From positions 372,001-436,000 of the forward strand of contig CM030709.1 in the NCBI GenBank assembly GCA_017979445.1: a DNA stretch of 64,000 nt, in the 5' to 3' direction. The notes beneath the pieces were generated by a model that was not told the origin of the DNA, did no database searches, and saw nothing but the letters and a program-made list of their open reading frames with translations. The DNA is from Akebia trifoliata (lineage: Eukaryota > Streptophyta > Magnoliopsida > Ranunculales > Lardizabalaceae). This document shows positions 36,001 through 48,663 of the stretch, one piece after another (the stretch's first letter is position 1; every line of letters begins with the position of its first letter). The position numbers and the translations under genes were made by a program.

Positions 36001-39000
36001 TTTCCCATCCATGTTTTTTGGCAGTTTCTGCAACTGAGGGACAGACTAGAGTGAAATATACCAAGATGATGTGGTTTCTCATGTATACTTATATTCTCTT
36101 AGAGGGATATATTTCATTTTTATGTACTTTTACATTTTCTAGAATAGTTTACCGTATTGTGCCATCTATGGATGTCCTTCATGAGGCTTTTCTTTGTAGT
36201 TCGTACTTCACGCTATTAAAATCTATTGGGTTGATCTTGCATTCAATCTTTTGAATGGCCATAGGGTGTTCCAGGTTTCCAGGTTCAATTATTTATGGAT
36301 CACACACATTTCATAGATCTTTCCTAACACCTTTCACGAAGTGAAGTATTTTGAAAAATGAAAAGATAATAACAAAATCATGGAGTACGAAAGAAGTTGA
36401 ATTCAAAACGAAGTAATGATTAAGTTATTGAAACTTGAAAGTTGTGCAACCTTGTCAACTGATAATGAGAGAACGAAATCCGGATAAATACCAATACTTG
36501 GTACAGGTAGAAAGATACAGATTGAAACAAATAGTTCTTGTGGTCCAGAATCCAAAAAAGATTGATCTAGATTCTCTATTCCTAATTGAAATTGCTGTGG
36601 TACGGAAAATCCTGAAAAGAGTGGCCACGGAATGCAAATATCCCCGCCGATCCATTTATGATACATCAATGGGAGAACAATCCTGGTCAAACCCCTTACC
36701 TAAGGTCGACTTACTTCGGCGAAAGGGGGTCAAATTCTCCGAACCTTTGTTATTTTAGTTAGGTTTAAATTTCTAATTCCGATCTTCCTCCCCAATCTGA
36801 TATTATGGTACCGGTATAGACCGAAATTCCGTTATGGTCCAATTCTGAACGGTAATAAATACCAGGGCTTTGCAATATTTGATTGATCACAATTCTGTAT
36901 ATTCCATTTACTATAGAGGTTCCCAGGGAATTCATTAGAGGGATGTTTCCGATAAATATGGTTTGTTCTTGCATATCCCTACCGGTTTTCCAAATGAATC
37001 CCGCGGGTACATATAATTCAGAAGAATATGGGAAGCAGTGAAAAGCAAAAGTTATCAAATGCTTGGTTATAGCAACAAATTGCTAAGTGACTACATCTCG
37101 TCATCCAATAGCAGCATGGAGTGTTGCCCGGATGTGATCATTTTATGAATAAATGGTTGAAAGAACTTTTTCTGATTTGTTGCTTGGATAGTTTCAGGAA
37201 AAGGGTTGATGAAATATGTTTGTAATTTTAAACCCACAAACAGGGATGCATGTGAATTTGTAATGTTTGGATAAAAACTGCTAAGCAAATGGTAATGTGG
37301 TATATGCATTGTTGAGTATTTAGCCATCTATGAATTTGTTTACTTTTCCTACTCTTCTTGGTTCAGTTTATGTCGCTTCCTTCTGTTAGTTTATTGTAGT
37401 TTGCTCTTGCTTGTCAGGTTTAGGTAAAATGGGGATGGAAACACCTGTTCATTCACCACAGCAACCTGGCAGGTAATTCTAACGTGTTTCAAATTTTCCT
37501 TGATATATTGGCATATATAAATAAACTTAAATGATTTTATGTCATGCGATGAGCATTCAGACCTTTAGCATGGATATTGTATTAGTGTTGGAGAGGCAAG
37601 GTGACTGGACTTGTACCATCTTTAGGGGACCTGTGATTTTTCCATGTGGATACTTCATAATGGATGTATTATCCATCTGTGGTGGACCTGTGACTGGATC
37701 ATAAATGGATTTCCATTCTTGATTGTGACCATTCTGGTTCTCCTTGGCTGCCAAACCTAAAACGATTTCTTTAGCATCCCCTTGCTGATTACACTTGCCA
37801 TTTCACTCACATTAAGTCCCTGTGTTGTACATGTAGACCTATGCGATTTGCACCATCTCTACTGGTTATCTGGTTCACAACAGGCTAGTGTTTTGTTCAC
37901 ACTTAAACTGAGTTGGATCATAGTAACCTTATAGTTTTCTTTGAGGAGTTAATTTCATTTATTGCTGTTATATCTGTAATTTCTCTTTCTTCCACCATGG
38001 CTGACCCACACAGTTACTGTACCATGTAAGTTAACCACCACCTGTCTTGTCCAATTTCTAATGATGTCCACTGTATCTAGTTGATAAAATGTGTCATCTG
38101 TAATAGAGTAAATAGCAAGTCTTTGTTTTTTAATAATTCCAAGTCAATAATGTTACATAATCGTACTATGTGTGTATGCATTGTCTTTCCACTCACTTCT
38201 AACTTTTCTGCCCTCCCTTGAGATTCTTACTTGGTGCTTTGGTGGGAATGTGGTTTGCTATAACTAGGTCTAGTTTGTTTTCGAAGGGTCAACTTGAACT
38301 CTTGTGGTAGCTGGCTTTTATAAATTTCTGCATGTGCTTATCTGGTTATTTACAACTTCATTTTTTTACTGTATCTAATTTAAGTGTATTAGCTGTGTTA
38401 CCGTTCTTGTAAATATCCAGAAGATTCTAATTACCCCTCTCCCCAAAAAGAAACCTCATCTAAAACTGAATTAATTTTTGTATATTTGTTATTAGATCCT
38501 TCTTCAACAGTTGCTCCTCACCAAAGGCTGCGAGGCAACATCACTCATCCAAGAACTTTAAATACGTCATGGACGACCTTGAGCTTGATTTGGTAAGAAT
38601 TTGTACTAATTGCCTAATTTGTCTGTGTTGAACTCTGCATTTTGGAAATTTGTGAACAAGTTTACATGTCATACAAAATTATGCTGGGAAGTGTTGAACC
38701 ATAAGCTAGGGATATTGTCATTTATTGTATCACTGAGCCAAAAGTTTCCCCTACTCTTCATTGTCTATTAGTCTAGCTTTTAACTGTGCTTTTTTATAGT
38801 GTTTTTATGTATAGCCATTGGTAGAAGATACTGGGTGTTTTTTTTTTTTTTTTTTTTTTTTTGGTTTTTAGTATTTTAGGATTGTTGTGTGAAGCAGGGC
38901 TTGTACGTTCCTCCAAACATTTGGGTCGAGGTTGGATCTTTCCATCCTACCATGGTGTTAACTTCCCTTTGCCATTGTATCACAAATTAGTGGCAGCTCG

Positions 39001-42000
39001 ATTTACATCACTGCAATTTCGGATGCACCTAGAATATACTAAGCTGCTACCTGCATGTGTTGGAGGACCAGCATACATATTTGTGATTTAATTGGTTACT
39101 GTCCAAAATTTATGGACGCTTGAATACCTTATCTTTGACAAATCTTCAAACTGCACTACTTTATGCACTGGAGTCCAAAGTAGAGTATTTTTTATATATG
39201 TTCTCCGGAGTTTTGCTTCAAGTATCAAACAGTGAGATATTAAGTACTTTTGGGCTATAACATATTTCCTTCCCAGCAGATTGTGGAAGAGGAGTGCTAT
39301 TTCATGCTCTTGAAAGGAACAATGAACGGTTAAGTTGGATACAGATTGTAGATTCATCTAATTTCATTCATGTACTGTTTTTAGTATGCAACTATTATGA
39401 GTATTAGAATCTGATAGAGAAATATATACTGCTATATGTTTTTCAGTTTTAGTTATCTTTATCTTATGCCAATGCTCACTACTGAGCTGAAATAATATTG
39501 TTTGATATTTTACTTCCTGCTGTTGCTTATAGTAGTGAATGAATGTAAAGGAATTTTATCAAATGTGTAATTAGGTTCTTGCCATTGCATACATTTCCAC
39601 TTTCTATTAATTGAAACAAATTAAAGTGATGTACTAAGTGCAGAATGCTATGATACATGATATCGACATGCCACTTGGCGGTAGTTCTTTGGAGTTACCT
39701 TTCAACTCAAGGGGCATAAGGAATCATTCTGACAATTCAAAGAGCTCAAAATTCACTGGAAGAGGTTGTAAGCCAGTGGATTCCTGTTTTCGAATGGACA
39801 ACTTTTTTGGCGAGGAAGAACATCTCTTCAACAGTATCGAGGAGAGTGAAAAGCCTTGGAATGGTAGTTTCTTTCTTGCTATTCATTTCTTTTTCTTTTT
39901 TCCCTTTTTTTTTCCCCTTTCAATTGAATTTTATGGTTTGATGCATTTTACAAGATTTTGGTATTTAAAATGTTCCAACACTTCATTCCTGATTGTTGCC
40001 CATGAGTATTCGTATATAGTTACTGTATGCTCAGAGAGCTGTGATTCAGAACGGTCGTATCCATCTGAAGGAACAGTATATTATGCGTCACACAATTGTA
40101 GCATTACAAATCTGTACATGTATTTGATCTAGCTTTGAATACAAAGAAGAGTTTTATAAAGTTTCAAACTTCAGAAATCATCTTATCATCAAAGTTCTAT
40201 GGCTCCTTTTTTACTATCTAGTATAAAAGCATGAGCAAAATCTTTTACATGGACAGATATTTTATTGTTATTTATCTTCTTTTATCCCCCATCCCACTCA
40301 TAGATGAATGATATGAATTAGGAAAAGTTTCATATTAATGGCTGCCTTTAGCACTCTACATTATACAACCTTCCTGTTTCTATTGGACTCATCAGATTCA
40401 ACCAATTTTTTAGTTTATAAGTCCTTGGAGCATTTAATCACTTTGCTTTATTGATTATGGAATTAGAGTTGCCACCATATTTCAAGCACCTAGCATCAGA
40501 AGAAGACTATGACTTCATAACTTTAGATGCAGCAAGGTATAATTCAGGTGTTGGTGGAGTATTTAATCAAGCAAGGGCATTTACTGATGGAAACTACTCT
40601 ACAGTGGCAGGTACCATATTGTAGATGGAAGTTGGGATTTTAGTCCAACTTTGTGTTACTTTGGAAAAGAAGATGAAAAAGATAACATGAGCTTGTTGAG
40701 GTAAATATCCTGAGATTCTTTTGTTTGAAAGCAGCCTCATCCACCAAGTTCTCTCTTGTTGAATTGATGCTTATAGATATACATATATTAATTTTTTCTT
40801 TCTGTTTTTGGAACTTACGACAGTGAAGAGTCGTGCTCATCCAGTACAGGTTATTATTGATTATAAAGAGATTAATTGATGAATATTTTATTTAACCAAT
40901 TTCATTTTGAAAAATGTATTTATCTTCTTCTGTTCTTCTTAGCGAGGGATGGAAAAGCTAAATATTCGGCATCGAACTTCATGAAACTGGGAGAGAGCAT
41001 GAGAAAACATGGGAGTAAGCTTTGCAGGAGTCGAGGAATAAACTACAATGCGATGAATGTATGTGCCGAAGAGACATGGTATAAGGACAGTGATGAACTT
41101 TACCAAGGAAAGAATCAGAAAGGGCTAGGAAGGTATGCAGAGTTGCTTTCATCAGGGACCAACCCACGCCATCACTCAAAAGAGCTTTTTAGGGTCCAGA
41201 AAGATTTAGAATCACGGGATACTTTGTTGTTCGAGGAAGGATATACTTCAATCGATATAGACTTGGGTCTTGGTTCTTTCTGCAGAACTTCCATGGAATC
41301 AGATTCAGCATCCTTGGATTGGAAGTTTTGGTCCAAAGATCTTGGAGAATTTCCAGTTTCCAAACACTCATCTTGTAAGAGGTCCAAACTTGATACTCCT
41401 GTCAAGTGTGCCCCTTTTGGTAGTTTCTTATCTGAAGAAGTATTCCAGCAACCATTCAGTCCAATGCATTCATATGATCCTTCCTTTCTCTCAAACATTG
41501 GACCCAGACCAAGAAAGCCAGAAATATTTCGGGCTTCTAGAGCAGAAGTCAACCCTCAGAATTCATCTCACGCTACTGATTCTCGGGGATATGTAGAATT
41601 TCCTACTTTATCTGGATGGGAAAATGGTAACAAAGATGATGAAGACAAATCAGAATTTCGGCCAACTGAATGTGAAAATTTTCCAAAGGAACCAGAGAAT
41701 GAAGTTTCAGTTGGAACCAATGATTTGTCATCAGAAAATGATAAGGTTATGGATGCTCCAGGTTCTAAGGATAACTACAATGAATGCATGGAAACTAAAG
41801 ATGAAACTACAGAGTTAATTGAGAGTATGAAAACAAGTGAATTTTCCGAACATGCAGAAGAGACTTCATCGGCCATAAAGGAGGTTCCTCAAAGTGGGAG
41901 TGAAGGTCCTTCCCTTTTCTTCTAGTTTTACTCTGATGTGTTTCTTACACTTCTCTGAATGTTATATAACACTTTTAGATTGATCTTTCTGAAGTATACA

Positions 42001-42194
42001 TCACATTTCCTTGATAACTGAATGCAGGAAAACAACAGTTCGAACGTGAGAAAATAAATTGTGGCACGAAGGGGAACAATAGTAGGGACGACCCATCTTA
42101 CCAGGTGATGCTTGAAAGCTATGTTCTTCAGCTTCTGTGTGTGCAGAAGGTACTGAAGGAAGCATCTGAACAGGAATCTGAAAAGAAGGTATGA
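33035..42194 (+). CDS. Conserved plant protein of unknown function, about 770 aa
   Basis: I assembled 15 exons by GT-AG sites and reading phase: 33035-33076, 33961-33983, 34096-34253, 34403-34519, 34698-34743, 34836-34981, 35196-35291, 37418-37472, 38496-38592, 39644-39863, 40467-40547, 40625-40700, 40824-40849, 40943-41905, 42028-42194 (total 2313 nt, in frame). The protein starts [20 protein letters not shown], followed by a Gln/Lys-rich basic stretch. It then has short Ser/Pro-rich conserved blocks ([47 protein letters not shown]), a long acidic C-terminal exon and a helical end ([20 protein letters not shown]). No enzyme domain, signal peptide or membrane segment was found. The basic N-terminus suggests a nuclear protein (inference). 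The least certain points are the 34403 acceptor and the 40547/40625 intron. Confidence 0.8.
34855..34944 (+). repeat. In-frame 45-bp exonic tandem duplication
   Basis: GATAATGTACCATCTCCTCC and the rest of a 45-bp unit occur twice in a row, differing at one base (GCTAGC versus GGTAGC). They encode [10 protein letters not shown](A/G)SKKS twice within exon 6 of the unknown-function gene. The near-identity points to a recent duplication. Confidence 0.92.
36440..37028 (-). pseudogene. Nuclear insertion of organelle DNA: plastid ndhD and rpoB fragments
   Basis: On the - strand, 37028-36768 encodes a stretch of plastid RNA polymerase beta (rpoB), with [36 protein letters not shown] and [20 protein letters not shown], ending at SELEI just before a stop. 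About 36570-36440 encodes the end of plastid NADH dehydrogenase subunit 4 (ndh[32 protein letters not shown]). The stretch between (36580-36760) also looks organellar but I cannot assign it. The two genes are far apart in normal plastomes, so the piece was rearranged, possibly via the mitochondrial genome. It lies in the 2.1-kb intron 7 (35292-37417) of the unknown-function gene and is not expressed as protein. Confidence 0.88.
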
Positions 42195-45100
42195 TGTTTG
42201 TTTCATCCCTTTCTCCCTCGTGACAAATAGAAGGATTCCTACAAATTTCAGAGAACGAAAACACTTAATGTGCTGAAATGCCATTCCTATCTCTTCGATT
42301 AGCTATGGTTCCAAAAGTTTTATATTTCAAGAGACATAGTATAGCAAGTATCAAGAATCCCATTAAAAATCCCAATTAAACTTGACACCCTCCGCCCTTT
42401 AAAGTCTTCCCTCGAGACAATTTTCTATCATCCATATATGACATTTCACTAATAACTTCCATCTCTGGGAAACACATACTCGAACTGAAGCAAATATATC
42501 AATGATAAACATCATATGTTGAGTGTCTATGCAGACTCGGACATTTTCTTATGTTAAATTCTCTTTTGAGTAGCTCTCTAGATATTCATATTTTGCATGC
42601 TTATTTTTCTCTAGTCTTCTGTGGAGTTTTGTGTTCTTGAGAATTTTTAGGACCTCATAGGTTTTAATCCTAATGAATGATCTTCATTACAAAATATTTT
42701 TATTCAAGTTTAAAATTGATATTTGCTTCATATAAATAGATGATCGGAAGGACCCAAAGTGTCAAAAATTATAGTAAGGAGGCACATGAGTACTTGACTA
42801 ATTTTCATAAGGGTGCGCGGAAAAGTGCAAAAAGGTGATAGCTAAAGATGTCTGAGGATGTTTTTATTTTTTTATTTTTTTGGTTTGATATATTAGAAAC
42901 ACTTTCCTGACTAGGTTAGAAAAGTTTCATGACCGCTCCTTCATTCGTGGCATCCAAAACATGCTTGGATGCCCCCAAGGATGTAGATCATAAAATTTTA
43001 AAAATCATCATAAAAAGACAAGTTTTCACCTGTTGATTTGATTTTAGATTTGGGAGTTGGGTGACTGTCCATTTTTAAAGTCTTTGATCAGGTCAATTTT
43101 ATTTTTTAATCTAATCTAGGCCATGAAATCTTGAGGGCTGTGGTATTATTTGGTCAATGGGACAATTCATATGTGACTAGCAAAACCTTATTAAGGTTGG
43201 TGGTATTCTTGCCTAATTCTATCTACAACTATAGAGTGTTCCCTTCCTTTTTTTTTTTTTATAACTACTATTGAGTTTCACATAGATAGCATTTTGGATG
43301 ATCCAACTGCAATAAGTTAAATATTGTGACCAAAGCTTAGTTAATTTTAGTTTTGTATGATTGATACATGAGTCGTGCCGGAGTGACATTGACATTTACA
43401 TCGTTTCACACATTGTTGACTTGGAGGAGCTCACAGCACCATCCATGCTTTTCACTCTTATCTCAATGTAAAGCATCTATGATTCTGTACACATCCACAT
43501 CAGCAATGCGTGAATCAATATAAATTTAAATGTTACTTCAGCATTTTCCTTTATACATTCGTCCATGGAGTTGGTGAAACTGTCCCCACACTCAATTTCA
43601 ACATCATCGCGTATTTTCCATTACGATTTTTATCCATAAAACACTTGCAGGAGTTACACGTGAAAGAAAAGGACAACCTCACAATCGCAGGCACTTGAGC
43701 TAATACTTGGAAATTTTGTGTACCAAATCATCATTGTTTCTAGTACGGTCTTTGTTAATTGGAAAACAAAAGAGAAGCTCGGTAAGAGGATTTTTTTTTA
43801 TTTTTGAAAAATAGTGCAACTATTGATGGTAGATGATATGGTTTTATTAATTCTCTCTTAAATCTAAATTTTAATTCTCATTTGCTATCTTTGATTTTAA
43901 TATATAATTTATTATTTTTATTTTTGAAAAAAAAAAAATCTAAAAAACTAAACAAGACTCGTGATTAGAAATATAATTTTTATAGTCCAGAATATTTAAT
44001 TGTAATGACTTCTAAATCCCTATTCAAGTTTAATGTCAGGACCACATGTAAGAATTACGCATAAGTGTGCATGTCAAATTTTTCGTGTTCCTTAACTCAA
44101 AATGTTTGACGTTAACATCTAATTTGATTGGTGGATTATAATTTTTAAATTTGATGATTTTTCGAAGTTGAACCCTTATTATTATTTTAATAAATTTTGG
44201 ATACACAACTCTAAAACGGAGAACATTTGGATACTTTTACATATGTTTGTCAAATAATTTAATTCTTTTATTTACATAACAAAAAAATTTTATATTTGAT
44301 TAAAAATTTTATATTTGTAAGTATAAAGATTGAAATAAAGGAGTGTGGTTCAAACAATCTTATTTTATTGTATCTTCTTTTTTTCACATTTTCAAGAAAA
44401 ATTTTTAAAAATTTTAATTTTTTATTTTTTTAATATCTCCTTTAATTTTATCATATTTTCCTTCTTTACACTTTGAATCTTAAAATGAAGTTCAAGAATG
44501 TACGTCAATGGCACCCGCGAACCTAGTTTGTAAAAAATTCACGACTTATTACTATGACAAGGATGTGACAAAGGTTGTTGGATGAATTCCACAAGTTGAT
44601 AAAGAGTTAAAAACGGCCTTAAAATCGCATTGGATAAAGGCACTAAACGGAAAAGAATCTGACAGCGTTTGTCTCCAACTGTGACTGTGTTGTGGTGGAC
44701 CTAAACATTTTAATTTTATTGTGTGGAGGTGCCACGCTATATGAATACATCGCACGTGGGCACGTAGTCTTCACAAATTTATAACACGTTATATTAGGCT
44801 GATGTGCACGTGATCCACGCCAAACAGGCTCTGTTGCATGGACAGTCCTTTCTAAATGGTTTGCCATCAAGGATAAAGATTCTTATCTACATTTCAAGGA
44901 AAATTACTTAAAAGGACGCTGGTGGAGGGAATTTTTTTCTTTTTTTATTAATAATCCCTATGTTTTGGAGAGTCTCTTACTAGTTGATTTAGTAAACTTC
45001 TCATTTTTTAATAGTCCCTAGACTTCATCTTTCACATTTTTCACAATTGAATGTCTTCACTGTTCAAACTCATCTTTTTTATTCAAAAAAATTGGATTCT

Positions 45101-48014
45101 TGACATCTTAATTTAATTTTGGAGACTCTATTCTGTTGGAAAAAATTTTAAAATAAAAAAAGATGTCATTTTTATGAGTTTTTTCAAATATTTTGAAAAT
45201 ATATGTAAAAAAAATTAGAGGTTTTTTTTTTTGTTTGTTATTTTTGGGTGAAAATCGATAAAAGATGATTCTTTTGATTTAAAATTATTTAAATAAGTCG
45301 TTATCTCAAGTTTTTAATTGATCTTTCCATATATTTTAGTCGGAAAAACTTAAAAATTAAAAATAGGTAGATTTTAATTCATCACTTTTTAATTATTGTC
45401 AAATCCAACAATAAATAAAAAGTAGTGAACTCTCCAACAAATAAACAGTAGTGAACTCTATGATAAATAAAAAGTGATGAATTTAACAAAAGATAAAAAA
45501 GTTGTCAATCCCTCGATAATGAGGGACCATTAAAAAATAAAAAAAGTTTACTAAATGTCTTATCAAGCTATCACCCAAAAGTAAGGGAATATTAAAAATA
45601 AATCCCTCCACCATAGTCTTTTAAGTAATTTTCCTTATTTTTTATGGAGAATTTCAAACGACATCAATTCTTTCTTATTGTCCTATGAATTGGGGTTATC
45701 TAAGTAAAAGTTGATGTGTCAATGAAAATTTACTTTTGAAATACATATATATGGATAATTTTTTAAATAATTATCGAAGTTTTTGGTACTTTTAAAATAT
45801 TGTTAATATTGACATAATTATTATTTAATGTTAATAAAATATTATCAAATTGTCGTAATGACTTTATCAATATTAATAATATTTTAAAATTATCAAAAAC
45901 TTTTATAATTATTTAAAAATTTATCAATTATTTTACGGATGAACTTTTATAGTGATATCTCGGAAGAGATGGACAAACCAATTTCCCATTTGAGAAAAAA
46001 AAGAGAGGAAAGAATGGAATCATTAGCTCAGGTTTCACATTTCAGCGTATTTGGACATTTGACAAGTACTTTTTCTAACTTAGAGATCCGTTTAAAATCT
46101 AGTCTCATCAGCTTATCATAACGGCCCAACCAAAAGCCATCTTTTAATATGATCATGCATGTGGGTGTTAAGTGATGCTTTAAAATTCGATGATGGGATC
46201 GAAAATTTGTGGCATGAGTTATATCATGATTTTATGTTGATTCAATTTCATTGGGTTGATTTACATGATTAAAAATTTATTTAAATTCTTTTATGTTTTA
46301 AAACCCAAACTGATGATCATATCTGATTCAATTTTTTCTGATCAATGTATGTTTATAAAAATATGCATAAATTCATCCTAAATTACCTTTATTTATATTT
46401 AATTCGTAAATAATTTTTTAATTAAATAGATTTTATTATAAAATCCAATCGAACATGTTGCGGTTAGATCCCAAGTCACGCACAAAAAATTGATTATTAA
46501 AATTAATTCCTTTTAACAATAAATAAATTAATTTCAACAACCAAACTCCAAGACTATGTTATAAAGTAAATGCAAAAAAAATAATAAAATAGATAAAATA
46601 GCACAATCACAACAAAAGATTTACACAATTTACCCGAGTAAATTGACAAGTAAAATCTATTAATAGAAAATAAATTACAATAATGGAAGTCTATACTTAC
46701 TATTGTATAAATTTCTTGTATTCTGTTGTGTTGCGCAAAGCTGCGAGGGTGTAAGGAACTATAACTCTCGGTATTATAAATAGAGATTTTTAGGACTATA
46801 AAACTTATGAGAAAATAGTGGTTGTTATTATTTTATTCCGTGGACGTAAACACATTATCGAATCATATAAATCCTTGTGTTTTGTGCGATTGTATTATCT
46901 TTATTTTTTTACATTTACTTTCAACACTCTGATGAAACTCATCAAATCTCTACACCCAACTTTAATAATAATCCAAACAAGAAATCCCGATCTCAGTCTC
47001 GTTGTCACAAATCCACTACAACAATGAGATGATTACTCCTAATGAACTTGAGCTTTTTAGATTTTACAAGAAAAGAAAAATATATATAAAGATTCAATGC
47101 TTTTTCACACTCTTTACAAAGAGAAAAATCTCATTTTATGGACCAAAACTACAATCTAGGCACCCTCTTTTGTTTTTCATTAGTTAATTAAATGACATTA
47201 CTCAAAATAATCTTGAATTTTTTTTTATAAATCTTAAGAAATAAAAGAATGTGATGATTTTACATCACCAAACCGAACATAATCTAATCAAATCAATTTT
47301 ATTTTGAAATATTGTTGGAGTTGGTTGGACCATCGATTGGCTCCAATTTTCAAAACAGTGAGATTAAGTAGTACCATATAAGAATGTAAGACAGTGGATC
47401 ATGTATGAAGGATAACAAGGCCCACAATCACAGCAACAAAGTTCAGACTCGATAATAACTCAATAGGGGTTCATATAAAAAAATCTGAATTTTTTCAAGA
47501 CATAGACAAATGATGTTTTTAGGTTTCTTATCAAAATCACATCAACATCTCGAAAACTTTCTAAAAATCCTATCTGTTTCTTGAGATTTGAAGTGTCAAA
47601 AAAATAAAAAATTTTGAGAGTAAGAGATAAAATTATTATCATGTTTTACTGGCCAATTTAATCCTTAGTTCTATTCAGAGAAATATATCAATTTTTTGAA
47701 AAATTTGAAGAATTTTCTTGGCGATGATGCCACAGCTAAGTAAATTCCAAGTGAAGAAATCTGTCATGTTCACTCCTGCCAAATGTGGGTTTCATGCCAT
47801 CGTCGATAATCATAACCATCCACTTAATTATTACGAGAGCTGCTATGGCAACACCAACTCTTCCCAATGAGACTGATGTGGCGTTAGTAAAAGTTGGTGT
47901 GGTAATAGTAACTCTCATTATAATAACTCATCTTTATGGGCTCCACTCCCGAAATATCGTTCACCCAATATCGTGATAAATTGTAAATAATTTTTAACTG
48001 CAGTGCTCTTTGAT
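42195..48014. other. 5.8-kb AT-rich intergenic region, no supported gene
   Basis: No frame here shows codon structure or a family match. Contents: T/A-rich blocks (43.8-44.5 kb, 45.7-46.0 kb), repeated 'AATAAAAAGTAGTGAACT' motifs (45400-45490) like those near 31.3 kb, a possible old LTR-type remnant (46440-46800), and a small fold-back at 47826-47925. Confidence 0.6.
47826..47925. mobile_element. Small fold-back (MITE-like) sequence, about 100 bp
   Basis: ATTATTACGAGAG.TGCTATGGCAACACCAACT is matched in reverse by AGTTGGTGTGGTAATAGTAACTCTCATTATAAT with several mismatches. No target duplication identified. Confidence 0.5.
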
Positions 48015-48146
48015 CTGACTACCCACGTGGCACACTCAATCGATTCTCCTGATGTGACAATTTTGAGAATCATAGATCTAGACGCCTCGGGATACACAAC
48101 TTGTCACGTCAGGAGAGCGGTCGACTGGGCCACGTGGAGTAGTCAG
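48015..48146. promoter_or_regulatory. Inverted repeat with two G-boxes, upstream of the VSR gene
   Basis: The left arm CTGACTACCCACGTGGC pairs with the right arm GCCACGTGGAGTAGTCAG; inner segments TCTCCTGATGTGACAA and TTGTCACGTCAGGAGA also pair. Each outer arm holds CACGTG, the bZIP/bHLH-binding G-box, and the inner right arm holds CACGTCA. It lies about 520 bp before the VSR start codon. It could be a small transposon that brings in cis-elements, or a native promoter module. Confidence 0.65.
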
Positions 48147-48663
48147 GTTTTGATCCGGTTTCGCTCAGTAGATGGATCCATTTTTTAAAACGGTATTTTT
48201 GGTAGTTTAGAAACACCTCCTAATTTTAGAGGAATTTACGAAAAAGGGTATGTAGTAGAATCTGTCGGAGTTGGACATAAACACGTCTTCCTCATTTCCT
48301 CCTCTTCTAAGGAACCTCTGGTCAATTCCGTTAAGCTCAAGACTCATAAGATTTGAGGAACAAAATACTTTCTTTGTGGTTGATGATTGATCTGTAAAAA
48401 CTTGCTTTATTCATCTGGGTTTAATTTTTATATCCATATTTTGACTGAAAAAAATAGTTTGTTTTTGTTTTGTTTTTTAGTCTGGGAGTTTTTTGTTTTT
48501 GAGTTTGTCGACCACTTTGTTCTCTTAACCATCGAATTATTCCATCTGGGTTTCCTTTGTTTTTGAGTTTTTCGAGGGAAAGATCAGGTTTTTCGACTTG
48601 GGTTTCACATATTTGATCTACAGGACACTGATCTTGAATTGGGGTTTGTTTGGCTGGGGCGAG

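Noticed and set aside
36435..36758. 107-codon + strand open frame as a gene
   Set aside because: It is the opposite strand of organelle-derived ndhD-like sequence and shows no similarity of its own.
43500..45000. Possible small genes in the AT-rich intergenic region
   Set aside because: Only short frames with no codon bias, splice context or recognisable motif.
48598..48663. Upstream in-frame ATG of the VSR gene
   Set aside because: Would add 22 residues ([20 protein letters not shown]...) before the normal signal peptide; family proteins begin a few residues before the hydrophobic core.
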